From contig NZ_CP050192.1 of the NCBI RefSeq assembly GCF_011694515.1, forward strand, positions 2,353,301-2,417,300: a stretch of 64,000 nucleotides of DNA, written 5' to 3'. The notes under the pieces are model-generated. The model was not told the DNA's origin. It did no database searches and saw only the letters and a program-made list of their open reading frames with translations. Positions 1 through 8,461 of this stretch are shown in pieces (the stretch's first letter is position 1; the number at the start of each line of letters is the position of its first letter). The stretch comes from Mycobacterium sp. DL592 (GTDB lineage: Bacteria; Actinomycetota; Actinomycetes; Mycobacteriales; Mycobacteriaceae). The position numbers and the translations under genes are program-made.

Positions 1-647
1 TGGACGACGGGGTCGCGTTGTTGCTGGCCGGGCAGGACACCGGGATCCGGCTCGGGGTCGACGAGGTGGTGGACGCCCTGTTGACTGTCGCCCGCCACTT
101 CGTCGCGGTCCGCGGAAATGCTTGGCGGGTAAGCGAATTAGCTGACACATCTGCGCTGGTTGCAGGTTTCGCAGTGACCGCACCGGCCGGCACCACCTAT
201 CCCCCGACTGTCGCGCCGCCGGTGGGCTGGATGGTGCAGGACGACGACCGAGTGGCGCTGGGCGCCGCTGTGCCGCTGGGTGTGCTGCAGGCCCGGCAGG
301 CCCAGTTCGTGGCGGCGATCGACGCCCCGGTGGTGATCACGCCGTGGCGTTCCCTGCTGGTGTGTGACCTGTCCGAACCGATCGCCGACACCTCGCTGCG
401 GGTGCTCGCCCCGCTGGGCTTGGTGTTCGACGCAAACTCGCCGTGGCTGACGGTCAGTGCCTGCGTCGGCAGCCCGGGCTGCGAGAAGTCGGCGGCCGAC
501 GTCCGGGCCGAGGCCACCAGGGCGGTGGCCGAGCAGACTTCGCACGGGCATGTGCACTATGTGGGCTGCGAAAGAGCCTGCGGGAGTCCGCCGTCGGGCA
601 CGGTGATGCTGGCCACGGGCAAGGGCTTCCAAGCCCTGAAACGCTAG
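1..647 (+). CDS. cobG: Precorrin-3B synthase CobG, 5'-truncated by window edge
   Basis: C-terminal part (about 215 residues) of CobG, the siroheme and [4Fe-4S] monooxygenase that turns precorrin-2-derived precorrin-3A into precorrin-3B in aerobic cobalamin synthesis. The frame is open at base 1, so the true start lies outside the window. Near the C-terminus are the cluster and siroheme cysteines expected of the nitrite/sulfite-reductase fold: a CVGSPGC motif and, further on, CERACG. It is followed after 16 nt by cobH and reads as the first gene of a cobG-cobH-cobIJ operon. The identification rests on the cysteine pattern and the gene order. Confidence 0.9.
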   Translation, partial: DDGVALLLAGQDTGIRLGVDEVVDALLTVARHFVAVRGNAWRVSELADTSALVAGFAVTAPAGTTYPPTVAPPVGWMVQDDDRVALGAAVPLGVLQARQAQFVAAIDAPVVITPWRSLLVCDLSEPIADTSLRVLAPLGLVFDANSPWLTVSACVGSPGCEKSAADVRAEATRAVAEQTSHGHVHYVGCERACGSPPSGTVMLATGKGFQALKR

Positions 648-663
648 GTCGTAGGGTGGGCAC

Positions 664-1290
664 GTGCTCGACTACACCCGCGACGCCGCCGAGATCTACC
701 GGCAGTCGTTCGCGACGATCCGCGCCGAAGCCGACTTGGCGTCGTTCCCCGAGGATGTCGCGCGCGTCGTGGTCCGCCTGATCCACACCTGCGGGCAGGT
801 GGACCTCACCGAGCACGTCGCGTTCACCGCCGGTGTCGTCGCCGCGACCCATGCCGCGCTGGCTGCCGGCGCCCCTATTCTGTGCGATTCGTCGATGGTG
901 GCCGCCGGCATCACGGCGGCGCGACTGCCCGCGGGCAACGAGGTGGTGTCGCTGGTGGCCGACCCGCGCGCCCCGGAGCTGGCGAAGCGACGGGAGACCA
1001 CACGCTCGGCCGCCGGAGTGGAACTGTGGGCCGAGCGCCTCGGCGGGGCGGTGCTGGCCATCGGCAACGCCCCCACCGCCTTGTTCCGGCTGCTGGAGTT
1101 GATCGACGACGGTGTGGCGGCGCCCGTGTCTGTGCTCGGCGGACCGGTGGGGTTCGTCGGCTCGGCGCAGTCCAAGGACGAACTGATCGCACGCCCCCGC
1201 GGCATGGAGTATTTGGTGGTGCGGGGCCGCCGCGGCGGCAGCGCGATGGCCGCCGCGGCCGTCAATGCGATTGCGAGTGAACGCGAATGA
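664..1290 (+). CDS. cobH: Precorrin-8X methylmutase CobH
   Basis: 208-residue enzyme that moves the C11 methyl group to C12, giving hydrogenobyrinic acid. The catalytic histidine is visible in RLIHTCG (His41). The length matches the CobH/CbiC family. The start is a GTG preceded by a purine-rich stretch (AGGGTGGG) after the cobG stop. Its TGA stop overlaps the ATG of cobIJ as ATGA (1287-1290), a translational-coupling junction. The three perfect 60-bp repeats begin at the very next base. Confidence 0.95.
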   Translation: MLDYTRDAAEIYRQSFATIRAEADLASFPEDVARVVVRLIHTCGQVDLTEHVAFTAGVVAATHAALAAGAPILCDSSMVAAGITAARLPAGNEVVSLVADPRAPELAKRRETTRSAAGVELWAERLGGAVLAIGNAPTALFRLLELIDDGVAAPVSVLGGPVGFVGSAQSKDELIARPRGMEYLVVRGRRGGSAMAAAAVNAIASERE

Positions 1291-2942
1291 GCCCGGCCGA
1301 GTCGACGATGCCGCCCGAGGAACGAGGGCGGAGGAGGAGCGAGGCGATCCGCCCGGCCGAGTCGACGATGCCGCCCGAGGAACGAGGGCGGAGGAGGAGC
1401 GAGGCGATCCGCCCGGCCGAGTCGACGATGCCGCCCGAGGAACGAGGGCGGAGGAGGAGCGAGGCGATCCGCACCGGAACGGTCTACGGCGTGGGCCTGG
1501 GCCCCGGCGATCCGGAACTGGTCACGGTCAAGGCGGCCCGCATCATCGGTGCGGCCGACGTCGTCGCCTACCACAGTGCCCGGCACGGCCGCAGCATCGC
1601 CCGCGGCATCGCCGAGCCCTACCTGCGACCGGGCCAGCTCGAAGAGCATCTCGTCTACCCGGTGACCACCGAGACCACCGACCACCCGGGCGGCTACAGC
1701 GGCGCCATGGAGGACTTCTACCGCGAGGCCGCCGAGCGGATCGCCGCCCACCTCGACGCCGGGCGCGACGTGGCCTTGCTCGCCGAGGGCGACCCGCTGT
1801 TCTACAGCTCCTACATGCACATGCACACCCGGCTCACGGCACGGTTCAAGGCGGTGATCATCCCCGGGGTGACGTCAGTCAGCGCCGCCTCGGCAGCGAT
1901 CGCCACACCGCTGGTGACCGGCGACGAAGTGCTCTCGGTGTTACCCGGCACGATGCCGGTGCGTGAGCTGGCCCGCCGGCTCGCCGACGCCGACGCCGCG
2001 GTCGTGATGAAGCTGGGGCGCACCTATCCGCAAGTGCGCGAAGCACTTTCGATGGCGGGACGCCTCGACGAGGCATTCTATGTCGAGCGGGCCAGTACGG
2101 ATGCGCAGCGGGTGCTGCCCGCTGGCGACGTCGATGTGGACAGCGTGCCGTACTTCTCGATTGCCATCGTTCCCGGAGCGACATCGGACACCCGCGGGGC
2201 GCGGACGAAACCGGTGACCGGCGGGGTCGCGGTGGTGGGCCTGGGTCCCGGTGACGTCGACTGGATGACCCCGCAGAGCGTTCGTGAGTTGGACGCCGCC
2301 ACCGACCTGATCGGCTACGGCCCGTACCTGGACCGGATTCCGTTGCGCGCCGGTCAGATTCGCCATCCCAGCGACAACACCGACGAACCCGCCCGCGCCC
2401 GGCTGGCCTGCGAACTCGCCGAGCAGGGCCGCGCGGTCGCGGTGATCTCCTCGGGTGATCCCGGGGTGTTCGCGATGGCCACCGCGGTGCTCGAGGAGGC
2501 CAAGCAGTGGCCTGACGTGACTGTCCGGGTCATACCGGCGATGACGGCGGCCCAGGCGGTGGCCAGCAGGGTCGGCGCCCCGCTCGGCCATGACTATGCG
2601 GTGATCTCGCTGTCCGACCGGCTCAAGCCCTGGGAGATCATCTCGGCCAGGCTGTCGGCCGCGGCGGCCGCTGACCTGGTGCTGGCGATCTACAACCCGG
2701 CATCCAAGACCCGCACCTGGCAGGTGGGCGCGATGCGCGATCTGCTGCTCGAGCATCGGGATCCGGGCACCCCGGTGGTGATCGGGCGCGACATCGCCGG
2801 TCCGCAGGAGTCGGTGAAGGTCGTGCGGCTGGCCGACCTGGATCAGGCCGATGTCGACATGCGCTGTCTGCTCATCGTCGGCTCGTCGCAGACCCAGTGG
2901 TACGGCGACACGGTGTTCACCCCGCGGCGCTACCCGGGCTGA
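1287..2942 (+). CDS. cobIJ: Fused CobI-CobJ: precorrin-2 C20- and precorrin-3B C17-methyltransferase
   Basis: 551-residue bifunctional SAM-dependent enzyme, as in M. tuberculosis Rv2066 (about 508 residues by memory). Residues 3-62 are three copies of a charged 20-residue repeat that is not part of the enzyme fold. The CobI domain begins near residue 66 with [11 protein letters not shown] and the CobJ domain near 312 with [10 protein letters not shown]; both are the N-terminal glycine loops of the tetrapyrrole methylase fold. The ATG at 1287 overlaps the cobH stop. In-frame ATGs at 1308, 1368 and 1428, one per repeat, could serve as alternative starts that skip some or all of the repeat. Which one is used cannot be read from the sequence. 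Confidence 0.93.
   Translation: MSPAESTMPPEERGRRRSEAIRPAESTMPPEERGRRRSEAIRPAESTMPPEERGRRRSEAIRTGTVYGVGLGPGDPELVTVKAARIIGAADVVAYHSARHGRSIARGIAEPYLRPGQLEEHLVYPVTTETTDHPGGYSGAMEDFYREAAERIAAHLDAGRDVALLAEGDPLFYSSYMHMHTRLTARFKAVIIPGVTSVSAASAAIATPLVTGDEVLSVLPGTMPVRELARRLADADAAVVMKLGRTYPQVREALSMAGRLDEAFYVERASTDAQRVLPAGDVDVDSVPYFSIAIVPGATSDTRGARTKPVTGGVAVVGLGPGDVDWMTPQSVRELDAATDLIGYGPYLDRIPLRAGQIRHPSDNTDEPARARLACELAEQGRAVAVISSGDPGVFAMATAVLEEAKQWPDVTVRVIPAMTAAQAVASRVGAPLGHDYAVISLSDRLKPWEIISARLSAAAAADLVLAIYNPASKTRTWQVGAMRDLLLEHRDPGTPVVIGRDIAGPQESVKVVRLADLDQADVDMRCLLIVGSSQTQWYGDTVFTPRRYPG
1291..1470 (+). repeat. Three perfect tandem 60-bp repeats, MIRU-like, translated in CobIJ
   Basis: Copies occupy 1291-1350, 1351-1410 and 1411-1470 with no mismatch between them. 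The unit contains GACGATGC and AGGAGGAGCGAGGCGATCC, resembling the mycobacterial interspersed repetitive unit (MIRU) seen at 58.8 kb. The array starts directly after an ATGA stop/start overlap, the kind of site where MIRUs are reported to insert. Each copy is 20 codons and adds [20 protein letters not shown] to the protein. The perfect identity suggests recent or unstable expansion. The MIRU assignment is an inference from resemblance. Confidence 0.9.
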
Positions 2943-3049
2943 ACTCGCTGCGATCGGTTTGCGTTCCCCGCGGCGCGGGCACTTCTCCTCTGGCCGCTAC
3001 GGCGCACTGGGGCGTGGGTAGCACTGCGCCTACGCGACAGGGGGAAGCC

Positions 3050-4558
3050 ATGAACCTCACCCGCACGAAGACCGTCGAGCAGTCGATCGCCGACACCGAG
3101 GAGTCCGATCACCAGCTGCGCAAGGAACTTGGGCCGCTACAGCTGACCGTGTTCGGCGTCGGGGTCGTGATCGGGACGGGCATCTTCGTTCTCACCGGGG
3201 AGGCCGCCGGGGAGAAGGCCGGCCCGGCGATTGCGGTGTCCTTCGTATTCGCCGGCATCGCGTGCGCGCTGGCCGCGCTGTGTTACGCCGAGTTCGCCAG
3301 CACTGTGCCGGTGGCCGGCTCGGCCTACACGTTCTCCTACGCCAGTCTGGGCGAGCTCGTCGCCTGGATCATCGGCTGGGACCTGATCCTGGAGCTCGGG
3401 CTGGGGGCCAGCACGGTCGCTGTGGGGTGGTCGAGCTACTTCGCCGACGTGATGAAAGGGATCGGAATCACCATCCCGGACTTCGCCTACGGCGACGGCC
3501 ACAACCTCGTCGCGGCTGCCATCGTGCTGATCCTGACCGGGGTGCTGTGTGCCGGGATCAAGATCTCCTCGCAGGTGAACTTCGTCTTCGTGGTGATCAA
3601 GGTGGCGATCGTGCTGCTGGTCATCGTGGCGGGCGCGTTCTTCATCAAGACCGCCAACTACTCGCCGTTCATCCCGCCGTCGGGATCGCCGGCCGCCGGC
3701 GGCGGGGACGTCACCCCGTCGCTGCTGCAGGATCTCGGCCTGGCCCCGGGCGCGTTCGGGATCAGCGGCATCTTCACCGGCGCCGCCCTCGTGTTCTTCG
3801 CCTACATCGGGTTCGACATCGTGGCAACCGCCGCCGAGGAGACCAAGAACCCGCAGCGCGACATGCCGATCGGCATCTTCGCCTCCCTGGGCATCTGCAC
3901 CATCCTCTACGTGGCGGTCTCGCTGGTGGTCACCGGAATGGTCAAGTACACCGACATCAAGGTGGATGCGCCACTGGCGGAGGCGTTCCGGTCGGTCGGC
4001 CATCCGGGCTATGCCAACGTCATCTCGGTTGGCGCCCTGTTCGGGCTGACGACGGTCATGATGATCCTGATGCTTGGCCAGAGCCGGGTGTTCTTCGCGA
4101 TGAGCCGCGACCGGCTACTTCCGGCGACGTTCGCGAAAGTCAGCCCCCGGTTCGGCACCCCGGTGCGCACCACCCTGCTGACCGGCGTGGTCGTGGCGCT
4201 GATCTCCACGTTCGTGCCGCTGACGGCGCTGGCCGAACTGGTCAACATCGGCACCCTGTTCGCGTTCGTGCTCGTCGCCATCGGAGTGATCGTGTTGCGG
4301 CGCACCCGGCCCGATCTCAAGCGTGCGTTCCGGTGTCCCTGGGTTCCCGTGGTTCCGGTGCTCGCCGTGCTCGCGGCGTTCTATCTGATGCTGAACCTTC
4401 CGGCGGCGACCTGGATCCGGTTCGGCGTCTGGATGGTGCTCGGCATCGTCGTGTACTTCATCCACGGGCGACGACACAGCAGGCTCGCCACCGACCCGAA
4501 CTACTCGCGTGAGGCCGATGCCGAGGCGGCCCGAAAGCGCAAGTCCGCGAACGTGTGA
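3050..4558 (+). CDS. APC-family cationic amino-acid permease
   Basis: 502-residue integral membrane transporter with about 12 hydrophobic segments. The N-terminal GVGVVIGTGIFVLTG and the segment FFAYIGFDIVATAAEETKNP are typical of the basic amino-acid/polyamine antiporter and CAT-like branch of the APC superfamily. The charged C-terminal tail (RKRKSANV) is probably cytosolic. The ATG at 3050 follows a GGGGAAG ribosome-binding site; an upstream in-frame start at 2897 would overlap cobIJ and has no such site. It ends 7 nt before the convergent cobK stop. It splits the cobalamin genes, but nothing in the sequence ties it to that pathway. The substrate is not determined. Confidence 0.88.
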   Translation: MNLTRTKTVEQSIADTEESDHQLRKELGPLQLTVFGVGVVIGTGIFVLTGEAAGEKAGPAIAVSFVFAGIACALAALCYAEFASTVPVAGSAYTFSYASLGELVAWIIGWDLILELGLGASTVAVGWSSYFADVMKGIGITIPDFAYGDGHNLVAAAIVLILTGVLCAGIKISSQVNFVFVVIKVAIVLLVIVAGAFFIKTANYSPFIPPSGSPAAGGGDVTPSLLQDLGLAPGAFGISGIFTGAALVFFAYIGFDIVATAAEETKNPQRDMPIGIFASLGICTILYVAVSLVVTGMVKYTDIKVDAPLAEAFRSVGHPGYANVISVGALFGLTTVMMILMLGQSRVFFAMSRDRLLPATFAKVSPRFGTPVRTTLLTGVVVALISTFVPLTALAELVNIGTLFAFVLVAIGVIVLRRTRPDLKRAFRCPWVPVVPVLAVLAAFYLMLNLPAATWIRFGVWMVLGIVVYFIHGRRHSRLATDPNYSREADAEAARKRKSANV

Positions 4559-4565
4559 CGGGCTG

Positions 4566-5291
4566 CTAGGACAGCTGCTGCACCCAGTCGGCGGCCTCGC
4601 CGACGGTGCCGACCGTGCGTACGCCGGCCGGTAGCGGTGGCCGCTCGATCATCACTATGGCAACGCCGAGATCGTGGGCGGCGTGCAGCTTGGCGTTGGT
4701 CAGCTCTCCCCCGCTGTTCTTCGTGACGAGAGCGTCGATATTGTTGTCCTGCAACAGCGTGCGTTCGCCAGCGTAGTCGTACGGCCCCCTCGACAGCAGC
4801 ACCCGATGGCGGGCCGGCAGCACCTCGGAGTCGGGCGCGGTGACGACCCGGATCAGGAACCACGCGTCGCTGTCGGCGAACGGCGCCACCCCCGACCGGC
4901 CCGTGGTCAGGAACACCCGCGAATAGCCCTGGCGGGCAACGGTATCGGCGGCCTCGACGTCCGATTTCACCGTGATGGCACCGGCTGGATCCCAGGGCGG
5001 CCGGGCCAGCACCACATGCGGCAGGTTCAGGTCGGCGCAGGCCTGCGCCGCATGCGCGGTCATCGTGGCGGCGAACGGGTGGGTGGCGTCGACAACGGCG
5101 CCGATTCCGTTGTCGCGCAGCCACTGCGCCAGTCCGTCGACACCGCCGAAGCCGCCGATGCGGACCGGTCCAACCGGCAGTGCCGGGTCGGGGACGCGGC
5201 CGGCCAGCGAGCTGACGATGTCGGTGCCCGGGTGCAGCCGGGCGGCTAGCGCCCTGGCCTCGCCCGTGCCGCCGAGGAGCAGGATCCGCAT
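4566..5291 (-). CDS. cobK: Precorrin-6A reductase CobK
   Basis: 241-residue NADPH-dependent reductase converting precorrin-6A to precorrin-6B. The N-terminal ILLLGGTGEARALA is the nucleotide-binding glycine loop of the CobK/CbiJ family. DATHPFA and VFLTTGRSGV are further family segments. Its ATG overlaps the cobM stop by one base (TGATG), and it is the last gene of the minus-strand operon SDR-cobL-cobM-cobK. The stop lies 7 nt from the convergent permease stop. Confidence 0.94.
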   Translation of the reverse strand: MRILLLGGTGEARALAARLHPGTDIVSSLAGRVPDPALPVGPVRIGGFGGVDGLAQWLRDNGIGAVVDATHPFAATMTAHAAQACADLNLPHVVLARPPWDPAGAITVKSDVEAADTVARQGYSRVFLTTGRSGVAPFADSDAWFLIRVVTAPDSEVLPARHRVLLSRGPYDYAGERTLLQDNNIDALVTKNSGGELTNAKLHAAHDLGVAIVMIERPPLPAGVRTVGTVGEAADWVQQLS

Positions 5292-6046
5292 CAGTGTCTG
5301 CTGCCCCGGGTGCGCCCGGAGGAGTACAGGTAGCTGTCGGTGAAGCCCCCGGCGGCAAGCACATCGCCGACGATGATCACCGCGGTGCGGGTGATCGACG
5401 CGTCGCGCATCTGCCCGGCGATGTCGGCCAGGATGCCCCGCAGCACGACCTCCTGCGGCCAGCTCGCGAACGCGACGACAGCCACCGGCGTTTCGGGACG
5501 GTAGCCGGCGTCGAGCAGTTGCGGCACGATGGCGTCAATCCGATGGGCGGCAAGGTGGATCACCAGTGTCCCGCCGGCCTTGGCCAGCGTGCCCAGGTCC
5601 TCACCGTCGGGCATCGCGGTCGACAGCGTCGCCACCCGGGTCAGGGTGACCGTCTGCGCCACGCCGGGCACGGTCAACTCACGGCCGAGCGCCGCGGCGG
5701 CGGCGGCGAATGCCGGGACGCCGGGCACGATCTCGTAGGCGATGGCGAGCGCGTCGAGGCGACGGCACTGCTCGGCGACGGCACTGTAGATCGACGGATC
5801 CCCCGAGTGCAGCCGTGCCACGTCGTGGCCTGCGGCGTCGGCGGCGGCGAGCTCGTCGATGATCTGGTCGAGGGTCAGGGGTCCGGTGTCGACGACCCGC
5901 GCCCCCGTCGGGCACAGGGCCAGCAGATCCTCGGGCATGATCGAGCCGGCGTACAGGCAGACCGGGCAGCGCTGCAGCAGGCGCTGCCCGCGCACGGTGA
6001 TCAGGTCCGCCGCACCCGGCCCTGCGCCGATGAAGTAGACGGTCAC
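5291..6046 (-). CDS. cobM: Precorrin-4 C11-methyltransferase CobM
   Basis: 251-residue SAM-dependent tetrapyrrole methylase. The start is the GTG at 6046, giving VYFIGAGPGAADLITVRG at the N-terminus and the usual family length; longer upstream extensions would run inside cobL. Conserved HSGDPSIYSA and VPGVPAFAAAAAALG segments are present. The GTG overlaps the cobL stop (GTGA), and the TGA overlaps the cobK ATG, so translation of the three genes is probably coupled. Confidence 0.95.
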   Translation of the reverse strand: MTVYFIGAGPGAADLITVRGQRLLQRCPVCLYAGSIMPEDLLALCPTGARVVDTGPLTLDQIIDELAAADAAGHDVARLHSGDPSIYSAVAEQCRRLDALAIAYEIVPGVPAFAAAAAALGRELTVPGVAQTVTLTRVATLSTAMPDGEDLGTLAKAGGTLVIHLAAHRIDAIVPQLLDAGYRPETPVAVVAFASWPQEVVLRGILADIAGQMRDASITRTAVIIVGDVLAAGGFTDSYLYSSGRTRGSRH

Positions 6047-7248
6047 GGTTTGCGCACCACCCATTGCGTGACCGGCATCGCGGGCCGCCAGCCGGTCAAG
6101 CCGCCCACGGCCTCGCCACGATAGTGCTGAAAGCGGCGCAGCTGCCCTCCGAGGTTCGAATAGTATTGCAGAAGAACAGCTTCGGATTCCGCGGTCACCG
6201 TATTGGCGACCAGTCGACCGCCGCTGGGCAGTCGCTGCAGGCACGCATCGAGCAGCCCCGGTGTCGTGAGACCACCGCCGATGAAGATCGCCGCCGGTGT
6301 CTGGACGCCGGTGACGCCGCGGTCAGTCAGTTCCGCATCGGCGAAAGCCTCCGGTGCCGCACCCCGCACCTCGACGTTCGCCCCGAATTTTACGGAGTTG
6401 GCGCCGATCCGGTCACGCCGCTGCGCGTCACGTTCGAATGCCACTGCAGCACAGCCAGATCCGCTTCGGCACCACTCGACGGCGATGCTTCCCGAACCGG
6501 CGCCGACATCCCACAGCAGCTCGCCGGGGCGCGGTGCCAATGCCGCCAGGGTGACTGCGCGCATCGACTGTTTGGTGAGCTGCCCGTCGTGGTCGAGCGC
6601 ATCGTCAGGCAGCACCGACAGCAGCCGCTCATCGGGCAGATACCGGACGGCGACCACGTTCAGATCGTCGACACGATCCGGCGGTGCGGTGACCCAGCCC
6701 TGCGCGGTGCCGTCGCGTTGGCGTTCAGCCGGACCGCCGAGCTGTTCGAGCACCGTCATCCGCGAATCGCCAAGGCCCGCGGCGGCGAGCACGGTCGCCA
6801 GTTGGGCAACCTCGGAACCATCGCGGCACAGCACGATCGCCTGCCCGCCGCGACGCACCGCGGTGCGCGGTTGGGCGGTCATCAGGCTGATCACCTCGGT
6901 GTCCTGAACCGACCAGCCCATGCGGGCGCACGCCAGCGTCACACTCGACACGTGCGGCAGCACCCTCACCCGGTCGGCCCCGCATACTCGGATCAGCGAT
7001 GCGCCGACACCGTGCAGCATCGGGTCACCGCTTGCCACCACATGCACGTCGCCGTCGAAGTCACGGACCGCGTGCAGTCCGTCGAGAAACGGGGTGCCCC
7101 ATTCCCTGCGTTCTGCACTGACGCTCTCGTCCAGCAGGTCGAGCTGACGCTGCGATCCGTAAACGACAGTAGCCCTGCGCAATTCGGCCGCAGACGCCGG
7201 CGTGAGACCAGCCAACCCGTCGGCACCGATACCGACCACGGTGATCAT
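6043..7248 (-). CDS. cobL: Precorrin-6Y C5,15-methyltransferase (decarboxylating) CobL
   Basis: 401-residue bifunctional enzyme. The N-terminal half is a CbiE-type tetrapyrrole methylase ([10 protein letters not shown] at the start, [12 protein letters not shown] near residue 80). The C-terminal half is a CbiT-type methyltransferase with SAM motif [16 protein letters not shown] near residues 245-260. It methylates C5 and C15 and decarboxylates the acetate side chain of ring C. The ATG at 7248 fits the family and overlaps the SDR stop (ATGA); a longer reading frame to 7326 would run into that gene. Confidence 0.94.
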   Translation of the reverse strand: MITVVGIGADGLAGLTPASAAELRRATVVYGSQRQLDLLDESVSAERREWGTPFLDGLHAVRDFDGDVHVVASGDPMLHGVGASLIRVCGADRVRVLPHVSSVTLACARMGWSVQDTEVISLMTAQPRTAVRRGGQAIVLCRDGSEVAQLATVLAAAGLGDSRMTVLEQLGGPAERQRDGTAQGWVTAPPDRVDDLNVVAVRYLPDERLLSVLPDDALDHDGQLTKQSMRAVTLAALAPRPGELLWDVGAGSGSIAVEWCRSGSGCAAVAFERDAQRRDRIGANSVKFGANVEVRGAAPEAFADAELTDRGVTGVQTPAAIFIGGGLTTPGLLDACLQRLPSGGRLVANTVTAESEAVLLQYYSNLGGQLRRFQHYRGEAVGGLTGWRPAMPVTQWVVRKP

Positions 7249-7994
7249 CGCGGCATCCTGCGCCACACGAACCCCGGCGTCATCCGGAACGCGAGCGCCA
7301 AGACCGCGAGCGGTGCGGGCACCCACACGCTGCGTCGGCCTTTGCGCAGCGCACGGACCGTCGCCTCGGCCACCTGGGCGGGTGTGCGCGACAGCGGCGC
7401 GGGGTCCATCCCCTCGGTCATCCGGCCGATGACGAAACCTGGCCGCACGATCAGCAGCCGCACCCCGGTGCCGTGCAGCGCGTCGGCCAACCCGTTGGCG
7501 AACGCGTCCAGCCCCGCCTTGGCCGATCCGTAGACATAGTTGGCGCGTCGCCCGCGCACCCCGGCGATGGAGGAGAACACCACCAGCGCCCCCTGGCCGG
7601 CGGCGCGCATCGCGGCGCTGAGGTGGGTCAGCAGGCCGATCTGCGCGACGTAGTCGGTATGGACGACCGCGACGGCATGGGTGGCGTCGGCTTCGGCGCG
7701 GGCCTGGTCGCCGAGGATGCCGAAGGCCAGCACGGCGGTGCCGATGGGGCCGTGCTCGGCCACCAGCTGGTCGAGCAGCGGGCCGTGGGAGGCGAGGTCG
7801 TCGGCGTCGAACTCGACGGTGTGCACCGCGGCGGCACCGGCGGCGCGGACCGCCTCCACCTCGGCGTCGAGCCGGTCGGCGCCGCGGGCGGCCAGCACCA
7901 CCGTGGCACCCCGGGCAAGCCGGGTCGCGACCTCCAGGCCGATCTCGCTGCGGCCGCCGAAGATCACGACCGGCCCGGCCCCCGTGTCACTCAC
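7245..7994 (-). CDS. Short-chain dehydrogenase/reductase (Rv2073c-like)
   Basis: 249-residue Rossmann-fold oxidoreductase. The N-terminal [15 protein letters not shown] is a nucleotide-binding loop variant like that of DprE2-type reductases, and YVYGSAKAG holds the catalytic YxxxK; SSIAG supplies the serine. A hydrophobic C-terminal stretch ([11 protein letters not shown]) could sit against the membrane. The GTG start at 7994 is the first gene of the minus-strand cobalamin operon and is coupled to cobL by an ATGA overlap. The substrate is unknown, and a direct role in corrin synthesis is not supported by the sequence. Confidence 0.85.
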   Translation of the reverse strand: MSDTGAGPVVIFGGRSEIGLEVATRLARGATVVLAARGADRLDAEVEAVRAAGAAAVHTVEFDADDLASHGPLLDQLVAEHGPIGTAVLAFGILGDQARAEADATHAVAVVHTDYVAQIGLLTHLSAAMRAAGQGALVVFSSIAGVRGRRANYVYGSAKAGLDAFANGLADALHGTGVRLLIVRPGFVIGRMTEGMDPAPLSRTPAQVAEATVRALRKGRRSVWVPAPLAVLALAFRMTPGFVWRRMPR

Positions 7995-8016
7995 AGCAGT
8001 CGATTATTCACTGCGC

Positions 8017-8022
8017 TAGCGT
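8017..8022 (+). promoter_or_regulatory. -10 box (TAGCGT) of the biliverdin reductase-like gene
   Basis: TAGCGT lies 8 nt before the ATG at 8031, fitting the mycobacterial TANNNT box with transcription starting at or beside the start codon. A GGAGG between box and ATG would be outside such a transcript, so a leadered start from further upstream also remains possible. Confidence 0.5.
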
Positions 8023-8030
8023 GGAGGTTG

Positions 8031-8444
8031 ATGGCGAACTCCACTACCCGGCTGACCAGCGAAGCCCTGGCTTTCCTCACCGAGCGACACCTGGCGATGC
8101 TCACGACACTGCGCGCCGACCACTCGCCGCACGTGGTGGCCGTCGGGTTCACGTTTGACCCCATCACCCACATCGCCCGCGTGATCACCAGCGACGGCTC
8201 GCAGAAGGCGATCAATGCCGAGCGGTCCGGGGTGGGTGTGCTCTCTCAGGTCGACGGTGCCCGCTGGCTGTCGCTGGAGGGCCAGGCGAGTGTCAACCGG
8301 GATGCTGCGGCGGTCCGCGAGGCCGAGCTGCGGTACGCACAGCGCTACCGGACTCCGCGGCCCAACCCGCGCCGCGTCGTGATCGAGGTCCATGTCACCA
8401 GGGTGCTCGGTTCGTCGAGCCTGCTGGATCGCTCGAAGGCCTGA
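8031..8444 (+). CDS. F420-dependent biliverdin reductase-like protein (Rv2074 homologue)
   Basis: 137-residue split beta-barrel protein of the flavin/deazaflavin oxidoreductase (PPOX-like) superfamily. [26 protein letters not shown] is the N-terminal strand pattern of the family. The M. tuberculosis homologue Rv2074 is described as an F420H2-dependent biliverdin reductase, which is the likely activity here. Synteny next to the cobL/SDR operon supports orthology. It is divergent from that operon and followed after 17 nt by the MOSC fusion gene. Confidence 0.85.
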   Translation: MANSTTRLTSEALAFLTERHLAMLTTLRADHSPHVVAVGFTFDPITHIARVITSDGSQKAINAERSGVGVLSQVDGARWLSLEGQASVNRDAAAVREAELRYAQRYRTPRPNPRRVVIEVHVTRVLGSSSLLDRSKA

Positions 8445-8461
8445 GCCGGAAGGCCCGCGCT

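Noticed and set aside
1291..1470. CRISPR-like array
   Set aside because: Repeats are directly joined with no spacers and are translated in frame; no cas genes are present.
696..1826. Long antisense frame covering cobH and cobIJ
   Set aside because: Low-complexity composition and full overlap with two certain genes; it also translates the 60-bp repeats only by chance.
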